Of a stretch of DNA of 64,000 bases, positions 25,086 through 36,455 are shown in pieces; within the stretch, counting starts at the first letter, position 1, and each line of letters starts with the position of its first letter. Made by a program: the position numbers and the translations under genes. Source of the stretch: Vespula vulgaris (lineage: Eukaryota; Arthropoda; Insecta; Hymenoptera; Vespidae). The stretch is from contig NC_066599.1 in assembly GCF_905475345.1 (NCBI RefSeq), forward strand, positions 2,927,001 through 2,991,000, read 5' to 3'. The notes beneath the pieces are model-generated. The model was not told the DNA's origin. It saw only the letters and a list, made by a program, of their open reading frames with translations, and ran no database searches.

Positions 25086-25710
25086 GCACACGTGCGTGTT
25101 CATATTTAATAGAAAATTATACGTCGAGAATAGCAAGTTGAAAAAAAGTATGAAAATTATTCTCTTATATTCATTCGTATGTTATTCATAATGATATTAC
25201 ATTCATTATAATTTTCGTATATATAATACATATGTATAGATAATATCTCAGGGGACTTATGTCTCGTAAAATGGTTTAAATAAAAAGTTCGTCCTTTGTA
25301 CTTGAGTAAAAGGACTTTACGGAGAACAGAGACGCGGAATAGCGTGCTCATTAGTTCTTTTTCTTTTCTTTTCATTTTTCTCTGTCTTTCTGTTTTACTA
25401 CCATTACACGTTCGTAATATTACTGATCGTGCACAGAGTGGAAAAATACAATAATATCGGTATGAATGACGATAGAGACGAACTAAAGAATTTTATTTTA
25501 TTATACCGAGTTACGTTTATTCAAAGATATTTTCAAAGGACGACTATTACGATTTAATAACAATTGTATAGATATTTTATGAACCATAAACTTTCTACTT
25601 GTATTTGTCACATCGAAGATAATTTTTTTTATTTTGTTTTTTTTTCTATTTCTTTCTTTTCTTTCTTTTTTTTTTATTATTTTTTGAAATTCTAACTCTA
25701 ACTTCGTAGC
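25086..25710. other. AT-rich DNA
   Basis: CACGTG lies at 25,089 just outside the foldback. T-rich runs lie at 25,625-25,680. The short minus-strand frames at 25,157-25,375 and 25,501-25,716 are unremarkable. Confidence 0.65.
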
Positions 25711-26900
25711 ACTCAAAAAATGTCAAGTGCTTCGCTTAAAGGTCCACTTTATATGTGTCAAGTGTGTTAACAAAAATTAAATAAGACACTTATGTATACG
25801 TATATTCGTACATAGATAAAATGTAAAAAAAAAAAAAAAAAATACAATATATGGTTTTTTTCATTTATCAAGTAAATCCTTGTCGTCATTAATCTCTACC
25901 GTATCTACTCAAAAAATTCTGAGCACTTTACTTTATTAAAGAAGAAGAAAAAAAAAAGGACAAGAAGAAGAATAAATTTATTAATTCGTAAAAAGATCTC
26001 ACGAACATTTCTACATTTTACCTCGTACGTCATAATAATAAAAATTACATTAATACGTTAAGAGACATTAATGTGCACATGTACGTATCTATAGATGCAT
26101 ATAAGATAAAAAAAAATAATTATGTGGGTTCTTTCATTTATCAAAGAATAATCTATCATCATTTTCGATAATCTCTGAGAACATAACACACATTAGTTAA
26201 TTCTATGATATCTACACAAAAAATTCTGAACGCTTTGTTTTATTAAAAAATAAAAAAAAATAAATTTATTAAATTGTGAAAATATGTCTGTTTTATCTAT
26301 ATAAGATTAAAAAAAAAGAAAGTAATATGTATGCGTTTTTTCATCTATGAAATAAAAAAATGCATCGTCATTTCCACCAATAATCTTCTACAAAACGCGC
26401 CGACTAAAAAAGAATTATCGAGATAGAAATCTATTCGAAAAATTCTTTTTTCATCTATCAAGCAAAATATATCTCTGATTGTTTTCATCGATAATCTTCT
26501 GCAAAAGACAGCTAATCTATATTCTGATGATAAAATTTACCTATGTCGATATTCAAAAAATACTTTTATTTTTTCTCTTTTTTTTTTCTTTTTAAAATAT
26601 ATCAAGAAAAATATACCTATCGTTATTTCCATCGACAATCTTTTACGAACACGAGATAAACAATTTTAGTTATAACTATATTCGACAAAATTCTTTTTTT
26701 ATCTATTAAGCAAAATATATCTCTCGTTATTTTCATCGATAATCTTCTACGAATACCAACTAACATAAAATCGATGCTAAAATTCATCTATGTACTTATT
26801 CGAAAAATACACTTTTTTTTTTTTTAATATATAATATATCTAAGAAAATATATTCGTCGTCATTTTAATCGATAATCTTCTGTAAAATATAAACAACAAT
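25711..26900. repeat. Divergent tandem array, seven or more copies, about 125/250 bp period
   Basis: A landmark of the form TCATCTATCAAGCAAAATAT, then TCGTCATTTTCATCGATAAT, then CTTCTACAAAA recurs. Copies start near 25,861, 26,134, 26,341, 26,451, 26,592, 26,700 and 26,838. Alternate late copies are 246-251 bp apart, so the later part is a dimeric unit. Early copies share a second landmark, ACTCAAAAAATTCTGAGCAC, at 25,711, 25,907 and 26,212. Each copy is degenerate and interrupted by poly-A/T. No copy encodes a conserved frame. Confidence 0.85.
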
Positions 26901-27181
<281 letters not shown>

Positions 27182-27194
27182 CATACATAAATAC

Positions 27195-27420
27195 AGAGAC
27201 GAACGACGGTCTAGAAGCTAGGTGATTAGATCCATGTGCTCGTTAATGAAAGCCGAGGTGCAACAGCTGCTGTTGTCTCCTCGACGAGTTTCACTTTTTA
27301 TATTCTTCCGATCTGGAAGCTTTTTGAAGCTTTTAGCTCTTCTAAAAGCATTCAGTGTGTATGATACGTGTATGTGTGTGGCTATGTGTATGGATGTGTA
27401 CGAATAAAACGCTCGCAAAA
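27195..27420. other. Unique island open on both strands
   Basis: The plus frame with ATG at 27,234 ends at 27,407. A minus frame spans 27,418-27,218 and ends in a polar, natural-looking segment. CAACAGCTGCTGTTG is near-palindromic. Neither frame has a recognisable domain, and the two cannot both be real. It is a candidate exon or enhancer only. Confidence 0.3.
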
Positions 27421-27540
27421 TGAAGCGTCGTAGTTTTTAGTTCAATAGAAATGATAAATTCTATATGAAAATGATTTTTCAATGGTGGAAAATATCGAAA
27501 TAAATATAAATATGAATATATTTACATACGATGTAACTAT

Positions 27541-27580
27541 GGATATGCATTGAAGGGATATGCATTGAAGGGATATGCAT
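27541..27580. repeat. 15 bp minisatellite, 2.7 copies
   Basis: GGATATGCATTGAAG is repeated perfectly at 27,541, 27,556 and, truncated, at 27,571. Perfect identity implies recent slippage. Each unit contains ATGCAT. Confidence 0.97.
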
Positions 27581-27592
27581 ATTTGTATTTTG

Positions 27593-27783
27593 TTGAATAT
27601 AATATATATATAATAATGTAATGTAATATTAATATGATATTATATTCAATTTGTAATTATATAATTAGGTATTTTATATAATTCTATTATATTAGAATTG
27701 ATTATAATATGATATGAATATCTATAGTAATTTTTTTTCAATTTCAAAACGTCCTTCCTCGGATTGATAATTTTAATTATCAA
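27593..27783. repeat. Cluster of AT palindromes
   Basis: TTGAATATAAT (27,593-27,603) pairs with ATTATATTCAA (27,639-27,649). TTGATAATT (27,764-27,772) pairs with AATTATCAA (27,775-27,783). A 12 bp AATTATATAATT palindrome lies between. Confidence 0.7.
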
Positions 27784-28297
27784 AGATTAATAATCGATAT
27801 TAAGAACTTTAATCGTGAACTCGTTTAGATCATCAGTTTTACGATCTATTAATCCCTTACAATTTTTAATATGTTACCGAATGATACCTGTTAAAATACG
27901 TAACTATACATAATCATAAAGAAATACATTCGCAAGAGAAATTTTCGAAAATATTCTCGTTTAATATATAATACTTGCATTCTGTATCGCAGTGACAATT
28001 GTATCATTGAAATAATATCTGAAAAAATTCTATTCCTTATCATAAACATTTCTGATCGTTGACACTACCATCACGAACAAATTTATTCGGTCCGCACGGC
28101 AAGAAATAAAAAAAAGAAAAAAACGCCACTTTAAATAATTATTCGGTTTAACGAGCTGATAAACGTTTACGTAAATAGTTTCTATAAGACGAAGAATTAT
28201 TTATCTGAGAAAATTTGTTTCGTAAAACGTAATCGGAATATTACGTTTTCATGAATTTCCAAATGATAATCGGTGCATTAAAAGCTTGTATTAATCG

Positions 28298-28352
<55 letters not shown>

Positions 28353-28789
28353 TTCTTTCTCTATCTTAAATCTTTCTTTTCCCACTTACAAGGAGATAAT
28401 CATAAAATATCTATATATATGTATAAATATATATTACACGTAATAATGTGTTCTGAACGTACTGATAATTTTTATGTTCGCAAATTGCATCATTTGCGTA
28501 TTGTCTTGCAAAAGAAAAGGAATATCATCGTTCTATCCTTTTTTGTCATATGAACTATTATTGAGTCCTCCTCTCTCTCTCTCTCTCTCTTTCATTCTAT
28601 TGGTAAGAGAAACAAACGATGAAGCTAGGAAAGCTCCTTTTCAACGAAGAAACTTAACAATCACAAACGCGATAACTGTCTTCTGCAATTCACATCAGTA
28701 AATTCGTATCTATATCCTATCGAAGGAAGAAGAGAGATGGAAGAAGATGTAGCAAGATAGAAGAGGAAGAAGAAGAAGAAGAAGAAGGA
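27784..28789. other. AT-rich DNA with CT repeats
   Basis: Contains (CT)n with TTTC at 28,305-28,354, (CT)n at 28,572-28,591 and (GAA)n at 28,766-28,788. Frames spanning these repeats are low-complexity. No gene is supported. Confidence 0.75.
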
Positions 28790-28930
28790 GCTAAGCTTTT
28801 ACCTTGACACGCGTTCTGCATCCATCCTGCTAAAGACAACGATCGACCGGATTTTATCCGGCCTTTATCGAGATAATCACCCTCCATCGTAGAGACGAAA
28901 ATAGATCGAGATAAAGAGCTGAAGTTGAGT
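28790..28930. other. Unique island with a GC hairpin
   Basis: CCGGAT (28,847-28,852) and ATCCGG (28,856-28,861) form a tight hairpin with a TTT loop, extended by one G/C pair position on each side only weakly. The rest is mixed, with no gene signal. Confidence 0.45.
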
Positions 28931-29217
28931 TAAACGAGTCAAAGTAAAAAAAACTAAGGTGCAGTTTTAAAGTTAAACTTTAAGTAAATACAACAAACTA
29001 TACGTATGTTATAACAGAGTTTTTATAAATTATAACGTAGAAAAGTATAGATCATTATTGATCGATAAGGATCGATGTAATCATCTTAAATACTAATTCA
29101 AAAGGGTTTAGAAAATTATCTATAAATATTCATTATTAATCGTATGTGTGTGTGTAAATAATTTCTTAGTGTCCAATATTATAATGAATACTAAAAATAA
29201 ATGGAACATACACACGC

Positions 29218-29275
<58 letters not shown>

Positions 29276-29669
29276 CTATTATACGTCAGATCTAATTTTT
29301 CTTGCGTTTACATTTTAATATTATAGTTTTATATTAGTATACAACAAAAATATATACATATATATATATATATAATGTCATATAATATCATAAGACAGAT
29401 ATAATCTTGTTATTAAATAATTCAATATAAAACATATATAGACATCAAACCTTTATCATATAATATATCAAAGACCTAAACTTATTCATCATTAAAATAA
29501 AAAACATATATATATATATATATATATACTTAAAAAAACAGTAACAAATTCGTTATTATTCATCCAGGTATATAAAAAAAAAAAAGAAACAGTAAACAAA
29601 AAAAATCTACAAATCTTTCAACAGATTTAATACTAATAATGAAGATAGTCTTAAGGAGTTAGGTAAAGC
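28931..29669. other. AT-rich DNA with (TA)n
   Basis: (TA)n lies at 29,225-29,270, with shorter TA runs near 29,352-29,373 and 29,510-29,528. Otherwise A-rich; nothing gene-like. Confidence 0.75.
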
Positions 29670-29835
29670 AGAGAAAGGAACAATGCTATCGAGGAGAGTG
29701 AAGCTTTGGCGAAAGCAATTTTGGCAGCCCTCGTCGCTACTGTCCAAGGACTTAAGCTTCATCGATTTCGGATGAGAGGCGCGTCGCTCGCGATATTAGC
29801 CCCCTCAGCGATACGAGATAGATGCAAGAGGAGAA
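29670..29835. other. GC-richer island open in several frames
   Basis: A plus-strand frame through 29,706-29,835 is alanine/leucine-rich before it enters purine repeats. Minus frames are also open and polar. Openness in several frames at once is what GC-richer DNA does by chance, so no strand is favoured. No clear splice pair is present. It is a possible exon or enhancer. Confidence 0.25.
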
Positions 29836-30258
29836 ACAGAGAGAGAAAAAAAAGAGAGACAGAAACAGAGAGAGGGAGAAAGCTAAAAAGAGAGAGAGAG
29901 AGAGAGAGAAAGAGATAGATAGATAGATAGATAGATAGAGGGATAGAAAGAGAGAAAGAGAAAGATAGAGGAAGAGAAAGAGGGAGAGAGAGAGAGAAAG
30001 GAAGAAAAAAAGAGAGGGTGTGTTTCACCCAGGGATTTTAGGACCTAAGAAAAAAAAAAGATAAAGAAGGGAGAGAGACGTTACTAGAGAACTAAACTAT
30101 GTATGTATTATATACGTGTTCCTCTGCGTGCGTTTCTCTCTTTATTTTTCTATGTGTATATGCGTACCTGTATCTTTACGTGTAAGTGTACCTATATCTG
30201 TATATGTACGTTATCAGCAGCTATCGCTCGAACTAGAAGATTTCGAGGACGAATCGAA

Positions 30259-30304
<46 letters not shown>

Positions 30305-31440
30305 AGAGAAAATTCGAGACTAAATGGAAACTGGGGAAAAAACCTCGGTAGGGAAACTGAGCCATGTCAAAGAGGAAACTTGGGGAAACTGGATAAATGC
30401 GAAGGGTGAACACGATCGTCTTTTCCTCACTCTCTCTTTCTATTTTTCTTGGTCTTTCTCTTGTTCTTTCTCTTTCTCTTTCTCGTCTTCTTTCTCGTCT
30501 TTCTCTCTAACTCCATAGCTCCTGTAGAAACGACGAGATTACACGAGAACGTATCAAGCGCACCTAATTCCTTCAGATCGTTTCGCGCTGGATTTTTTCC
30601 GTAAACGGAATTTAACAACAACACGTGAGAATCGGCGTTTCCATCGAGTACTACTTTCCCCTCTCTCTCTCTCTCTCTTTTTCTTTTTTTTTTTTTTTTT
30701 TTTTACGCGTAGAGAATTCGTCGTTGATCTTTGTTATGGATCAGATGTTACTTCCTTCTTTTTTTTTTTTGTTTCTTTTTTTCGATCGATCGATTTTGAT
30801 TTATCAGGCAGGTTCTCAATTATTCTCATATTCTTTTGTTTAGTATGCTTTTTTTTATTTTTTTTTTTTTTTTTTAATATGTCAACAAATTAATCTCCCT
30901 CACTTTGTATTACAATAATTAATGACGTGTCGTTCTAAGACGCACATTTAATTAAGTTTTAATAAATTTTTTCAACTCTACATGTTCTTTCAACGTTAGT
31001 TAATAAACTTCTGAGACCCACTTTATATCCTTTATGATCTATTTAAATTAAAATTGTGAAATATAAATAAGAATAACAATAATAATAATGAGAAAAGAGA
31101 AAAAAGAATATTACTCCTTCGCACGCAAGAATATTGTCCGATAAAGGAATATCATCAACAACGTTGCTCCTTCTTCCTGTTCTCTCTTCTTCTTGTTCTT
31201 TTTTTCTTTTACCATTTTTTTTTTCTTCTTGTTATGACGAAATTCGTGTTATAAAATTCGTTCGGTGATGTTAAAAAAAAAAAAAGAAAAAAGAAAAGGA
31301 AAAAAAAAGAGCTCGTTCGTGTAATTTTTTTTTTGTCTTTTATTTTTTATTTTCTTGTTCCTCTTTGTCTTTTTTTTCCTCTTCTCCTTCTTCTTCTTCT
31401 TTTTTTCTTTCTTTCTTTCTTTCTTTGGTGGATTGGACAA
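29836..31440. other. Purine/pyrimidine tract region
   Basis: GA-rich DNA covers 29,845-30,020 with GATA units at 29,915-29,938. (GA)n lies at 30,259-30,299, pyrimidine tracts at 30,430-30,510, (CT)n plus poly-T at 30,660-30,704, and further poly-T and poly-A tracts to 31,430. Mixed DNA at 30,520-30,625 and 30,310-30,420 shows no gene. CACGTG lies at 30,622. Confidence 0.75.
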
Positions 31441-31580
31441 AACGCGTATGTTGTATGTTGTACGCCTACGTGCCAGAAAGAATCGCTTACGCCTTTGAGT
31501 CTCTGTAACTTCGTTTAAAGGCGAAGTTTACTTGATGGAAAATGAAGAGAAAAGAAACGAGGCTTGCTCGAGGTGTGGGT
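31441..31580. other. Overlapping alternative hairpins
   Basis: CGCCTTT (31,490-31,496) pairs with AAAGGCG (31,517-31,523). AACTTCG (31,507-31,513) pairs with CGAAGTT (31,522-31,528). The two stems share bases and exclude each other. The sequence is less AT-rich than its surroundings. Confidence 0.5.
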
Positions 31581-31584
31581 GGAG

Positions 31585-31779
31585 ATGGGGGATGGAGATG
31601 TAGATGAAAGTGGTGGTTCGGGGGTGGAAGTGTTGTGGTTGGGGGTGAATGAGGCCGAGTATCTTCGTGCGGAAGAGAGCTTTGAGAAAAAACATCCTCG
31701 AGGACGGATCCGAGCTGTTATGGCTTTGATCAACATAAAAGAGAATTATTTCTTTCAAATAACCTTGGTGGATCATTAG
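31585..31779 (+). CDS. Candidate small ORF, 64 residues, unproven
   Basis: An ATG with G at +4 opens a 64-codon frame to a TAG at 31,777-31,779. It lies in a G-rich island that is clearly different from the flanking repeats. The N-terminus is acidic and glycine-rich (DGDVDESGGSG). The middle is charged and helix-like, and the C-terminus is hydrophobic. The frame is open upstream only to 31,546. I recognise no family, signal peptide or splice site. Minus-strand frames through the same DNA are also open and proline/histidine-rich, so chance openness is likely. Confidence 0.13.
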   Translation: MGDGDVDESGGSGVEVLWLGVNEAEYLRAEESFEKKHPRGRIRAVMALINIKENYFFQITLVDH

Positions 31780-32021
31780 ACGAGATCGCGAGTTCTACAA
31801 AAATTTTGTTTATTCCATTTTTTTTCTCTTTTTCGTCTTTTCACGTTTTTCTTTCCTTCTCTCTCTCTCTCTCTCTTTTTTTTCACTAGATCAATCGATC
31901 CTCGAAAAGAAATAATTTGTTTCGATTTATATTTTTTCGTTTCTTTTCCTTTTATTTTTTCTTTTCTCATTGTTGCATCTAGAAACTATTCCTTTGTTTT
32001 CATTTTGAATAAATAATAACT

Positions 32022-32073
<52 letters not shown>

Positions 32074-32536
32074 CGTGTATAATGTTTTCCAAAAAAGAAA
32101 TTAAAAAAAAAAATCAACTGTCGAATTATTGATAGACAGGGAAAAATTCTTTTAATCTTTTTTTTTTTTGTACGTTCTGATCATTGAAAAAAAAAAAAGG
32201 AAAAAGAAGAACGAAAAAGGAAAAATGAAAAATGTTATGGAAAATGTGTAAATATTATTCAACAAAATTGCACTGGTCGTTCTATTTTAAAGAAAAAAAT
32301 TTATTCGAGCTGCTCGACTAAATGAAAAAAGAAAAAAAAAGAAAGAAACAAATAGAGAACAGAAAATTGCAGAAACAAAAAAGATTAACTTTCTTTTTTT
32401 CATTTGTTTCGATATTTCGATAATTCTAGAAACGTAATAATGATGCGATGAATATCAAGAAAATAATTCAATAAGAAATAAAGTATCATGGTCGAATAAC
32501 TAAATAGAACGTTAAGTTTACGATGACGCAAATCGA

Positions 32537-32540
<4 letters not shown>
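31780..32540. other. AT-rich DNA with (CT)n and (GA)n
   Basis: Short (CT)n lies near 31,858-31,874 and (GA)n at 32,025-32,071. A-rich purine DNA covers 32,180-32,360. No gene is supported. Confidence 0.75.

Positions 32541-32600
<60 letters not shown>
32541..32600. repeat. (CT)n microsatellite
   Basis: A perfect CT run of 60 bp followed by unique AT-rich DNA. The overlapping frames on both strands are repeat-driven. Confidence 0.97.
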
Positions 32601-32602
<2 letters not shown>

Positions 32603-33552
32603 TTCGATGGTTCTTCCTAATTTAATCGGATTTCCTAAGTTTCCACATTGCTTTAGTCCACTATCGAAAACGAAAGCCACAACTTCGGATGCAATTAGTT
32701 TAAACAGCTTCTTGTACATCATAGTGAATCTTCCATATTGAGTAGTACCATTTGGCCAACAATTATCTCACAATATTTATGCTGTATCTAACTTGTCCAT
32801 TTATGCACACACAAATTATATCAAAAGTTTTTAGATGATTTGAAAAAAGAATATATGAGTAAATAAATAAATAAATAAATGAATGCACAAATAAAAATAA
32901 AAAGAATAAAAAAATCGATTACCACCCTTCCCACAATTTTTTTCAATATACCTAATTTTTTATTTCTTCTTATCGCCAAAAAAAAAGAAAAAAGAAAGGA
33001 ACAAAAAGAAAGAGAAGATACAAGATTAGCTTAAGAAGTATCGAGTAAGAACGATCGATACGATTTTTAAAAATAGTTTAAAACAACTTTTGATCCTATC
33101 CAACCCTTCTCCATTCTGCATATATGAAAAACTTATTCTTTCACATCGTTTTCCATCCTCTCTCTCTCTCTCTCTCTTTTCTTTACTTAAAATAAATAAA
33201 AATGAAGATAAAAATGAAAGGAAAAGAGAAAAACAATAGAAAAAAAATAAATAAATAAATGAAAAATAAAAACAGAAAAGAAAAATCGCGAAACATCGAA
33301 ACTTTTCCATCCCATTAAAAGAATTTCCTCGCGTCATATAGCTTGAAATTGCTGTATGCTAAAGAAGAGGTAGGGAGATAACGAGAAAAAAAATGAAGAA
33401 GAGAAAAAGAAAAAGAAAAAGAAAAATAGAAAAACGGAATAAGAAACTTGAGACGATTTCTTGAGATATTTTCTTTCTGTTTTCTTTTTTTTTTTTTTTC
33501 TTTCTTCTTTTCTTTCTACTATTTCTTTCATTTAGAAATACGGTCGATATAG
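32601..33552. other. AT-rich DNA with short repeats
   Basis: Contains (AAAT)n at 32,859-32,884, (CT)n at 33,159-33,178 and A/T-rich tracts elsewhere. A unique segment at 32,601-32,760 has no recognisable product. Confidence 0.7.
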
Positions 33553-34017
33553 CTCTCCCTCTCCCTCTCTCTCTCTCTCTCTTTCAAAATTGCTCGCGAT
33601 TCCCGAAGGATCGTTTGCGGGGAAAGAGAGAGAGAGCACTGGCTGGTTTCATGGGCCACAAAATCCGGAATCATAGCCCGACGTCCGGGTCAGAATCAAC
33701 AGTTTGCTCTATCGATTGCTCCTCGCCGAGCTGAGCGACGAGCCTATCAGAAAAGAACTCACAACGTTTACATTTTTAAATCAACGCTTTTTAAATCAAT
33801 AATATTAATAACAATAATAATACACGATTTATATGTTAATGCAGCTATTAAATCGAACGATTTACTGTTTTCTTTTACTTTAACTTTTTTTTTTTTCTTT
33901 TTTCATATTAATTTTTTGTTAATCTTCGATTGGGAAAAAGAAAAACATTTTAAAATGATAAAAAGCGCTGTTAATAACCAAACGACCGACATTCAATCGA
34001 GAAATAAATTGTTATAA
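33553..34017 (+). other. 154-codon stop-free frame without a start
   Basis: From the TAG at 33,550 to the TAA at 34,015 the plus strand is open in one frame. It has only one TTG and one ATG, both near its end. It runs through (CT)n, then a GC-richer island (33,590-33,760), then AT-rich DNA. The middle reads as a mixed, arginine-rich peptide. It is unusually long for AT-rich DNA, but there is no initiator, domain or splice pair. It may be an antisense shadow of the minus-strand exon candidate, or chance. Confidence 0.2.
33671..33743 (-). CDS. Candidate terminal coding exon, unproven
   Basis: Reading the minus strand, GTGAGTTCTTTTCTGATAG ends at 33,744 and looks like a 3' splice site. After one phase base the frame reads LVAQLGEEQSIEQTVDSDPD, then VGL and a TGA at 33,673-33,671. 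The 23 residues are acidic and amphipathic, with GC-rich third positions unlike the surrounding DNA. This would be the last exon of a minus-strand gene whose upstream exons lie at higher coordinates. I recognise no family, and no other exon of such a gene was found in the window. A 154-codon initiator-less frame runs antisense through the same island, so the openness may reflect composition alone. Confidence 0.22.
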
Positions 34018-34670
34018 TATGATATCTATGCTTTGTTTCTCCCTTTTTTTGTCGATATTATTGTTATTAAAAAGTCATGACGAAATTTTGATTAACGAGT
34101 AGTACGAACGAAATTGTTGACGAATTTAATTCGTAAATAACTCGTTTTGAATCAATAATTTAAATATATATATATATATATATAATAATAATATTTAACA
34201 AAGGATTGAATATAAATAAATGATTGTTACAATGATGCAGTTTATTTTTATTAATAAAAAGATATCACGAAAAATTTGTCTCTAAAAAAAGGTCAGGAAA
34301 TATATATATACATATATTTATATGTATTACATTAACAAAACATATACATATATATATATATATATATTTTTTTTTCTCGAACGAGTGCTCATAATATTCA
34401 CTTATTTATATAAGCTTTTAAGCTCGGCACGATGAATACAGTGAACGTCAGAATTTTAGTTAATCGCATGCTATCACTGCGAAGAGCTTTTAGGGTAACG
34501 CTTAAATAAATAATCAGACTGTTGTTAATGCGTGAAAACGCAGGCGTCCAATCTGTTTATTTCTGTTCACACGGCTAAGAGTTGCCCTCGTGACCTTGCA
34601 TGATTTATATAACCGGTCAATTTTCATACTTCCGTAAGTTCCTTCCATTAGGGATTTGAATTATCAATAT

Positions 34671-34674
<4 letters not shown>
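34018..34674. other. AT-rich DNA with (TA)n
   Basis: Short (TA)n runs lie at about 34,165-34,183 and 34,300-34,368. Unique DNA at 34,400-34,670 contains no splice-bounded frame. Confidence 0.7.
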
Positions 34675-34747
<73 letters not shown>

Positions 34748-34776
34748 ATATCTATCTGTCTATCTATCTATCTATT
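34675..34776. repeat. (CT)n passing into (TATC)n
   Basis: About 63 bp of CT with one TTT interruption, then TATC/TGTC tetranucleotides. Confidence 0.95.
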
Positions 34777-34836
34777 TATTTCTCTCTATCACTTTCTAAA
34801 GTATAAAGAATAATTTGAATAATCTCGAGTTAAGAC

Positions 34837-34957
34837 GCTCGTCCTAATATTTCTAATATTTTAAAAAAATTATTTCTAACGAAAGTAATACGATCGTAGC
34901 TCGTCCTAATATTTTTAATATTTAAAAAAAATCATTTCTGACGAAAGTAATACGATT
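34837..34957. repeat. 62 bp tandem duplication, two copies
   Basis: GCTCGTCCTAATATTT starts at 34,837 and 34,899. Both copies continue through TTTAATATT-type sequence to GACGAAAGTAATACGAT (AACGAAAG in the first). The copies differ at only a few positions, so this is a fairly young tandem duplication. Confidence 0.95.
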
Positions 34958-36401
34958 ATTTATAATAATATAAATATAATATATATATATTTTATAATGA
35001 AGGAAAGAGAGAGAGAGAGAGAATTAATTTTTTATTGTATGTAAGTAGGAATAATTAAAGTTTCGATGAATAAAGTTTATAAAATTGTATAATGAAAAAA
35101 TAAAGGGAAAATAATATTAGTATATAAAACGAATGTATATATTAATCAGTAAGTTTGTGTATGTGTGTGTGTGTGTGTACGTGTAAATGTATGTATATCT
35201 GTTTACAAGTATCTAATTTGTTGAAAGTAGAAAATATTAAAAAATGATTAAACGAAAGAAATAAACGTTGCATAAGTATGCAAAATCAAGAAAAAAAACA
35301 AAAAAGAAAAAGGAGAAAGGAAAAAGAAGGGATCAACAAAAATTTCCGTATACCTAATCTTGATTTAAAGAAGGGGAAGACTGGAAATCAAAGTATGCTA
35401 AATCATCAGATTGATCGTAGTATTTGATCCCTCTCTCTTCCCTCCCCTACGCATTGAAAATCCATTTTGAAGGGAAGATAATTCGACAAGAAACTTTGAT
35501 TCGATATCCAATTTGTTGTACCGTTTGAAAAAAGAAAATAAAAAAAAAAAAAAGAAAAAGAGGAAAAATAATAATAGAAAAAGAAGAGCGAGGAAAGAGA
35601 AAGAAAAGAAAAAGAAAAAGGAAAAGAAAAAAAGAAAGAAAAAGGGAGAAAGGACAAGTACAATTTTACGTTTGACGACCCTTCGTCGTCCCTTCTTCTT
35701 ACTACACCCATCATCGACGTTACTTCGTTCGTGAAAGCGAAGATTGAATAAAAAGAAACGACGTTCGACATTTCATATATCGTTCGTAAACGAGAGGAAA
35801 AAAGAAAGAGAGAGAGAGAGAAAGAGAGAGAAAAGAAAGGAAAGTAAGAAGGAAGAAACGATCGAACAAAAGGTAAAAGTCATTTTTTCCATTGGATACG
35901 CTAAATTTTCTCAACTAACTTTACCTTCTGCTTTACCCCATCCTATATTTTCCATGGCTATTTATTCTCATTCGAGATCGACGCGTCACGTTACTGCATA
36001 AAGAAAAAAAGAAAAAAATAAAAAGAAAGAGAAAATCATGAGATAAGATAGGAAGGAAGGAATCTCATCTCGAAGATAATCTATCTTGGTTATTTAATAT
36101 ATGTATATGTGTGTGTGTGTATATATATGTAGATATATATATATTAAAATATGTATTAAAAATATTTAACTATATATATATTCATATGATTAATTAATAT
36201 ATACTAAAATATTCAATATTAATATATTATATTTAATATATATATATTAAATAATAAATTTAATAAAATTGACCAAAAATAATAATCTTTTGAAAATGTC
36301 CGCTTATCCTATTAACGTTGTACCAATTTGTTATCTACATTCTGTATTACGGATTAAACTTCAGCTTATGGAATATGGAGAAATCTACAGATGTACGTAC
36401 G

Positions 36402-36455
<54 letters not shown>

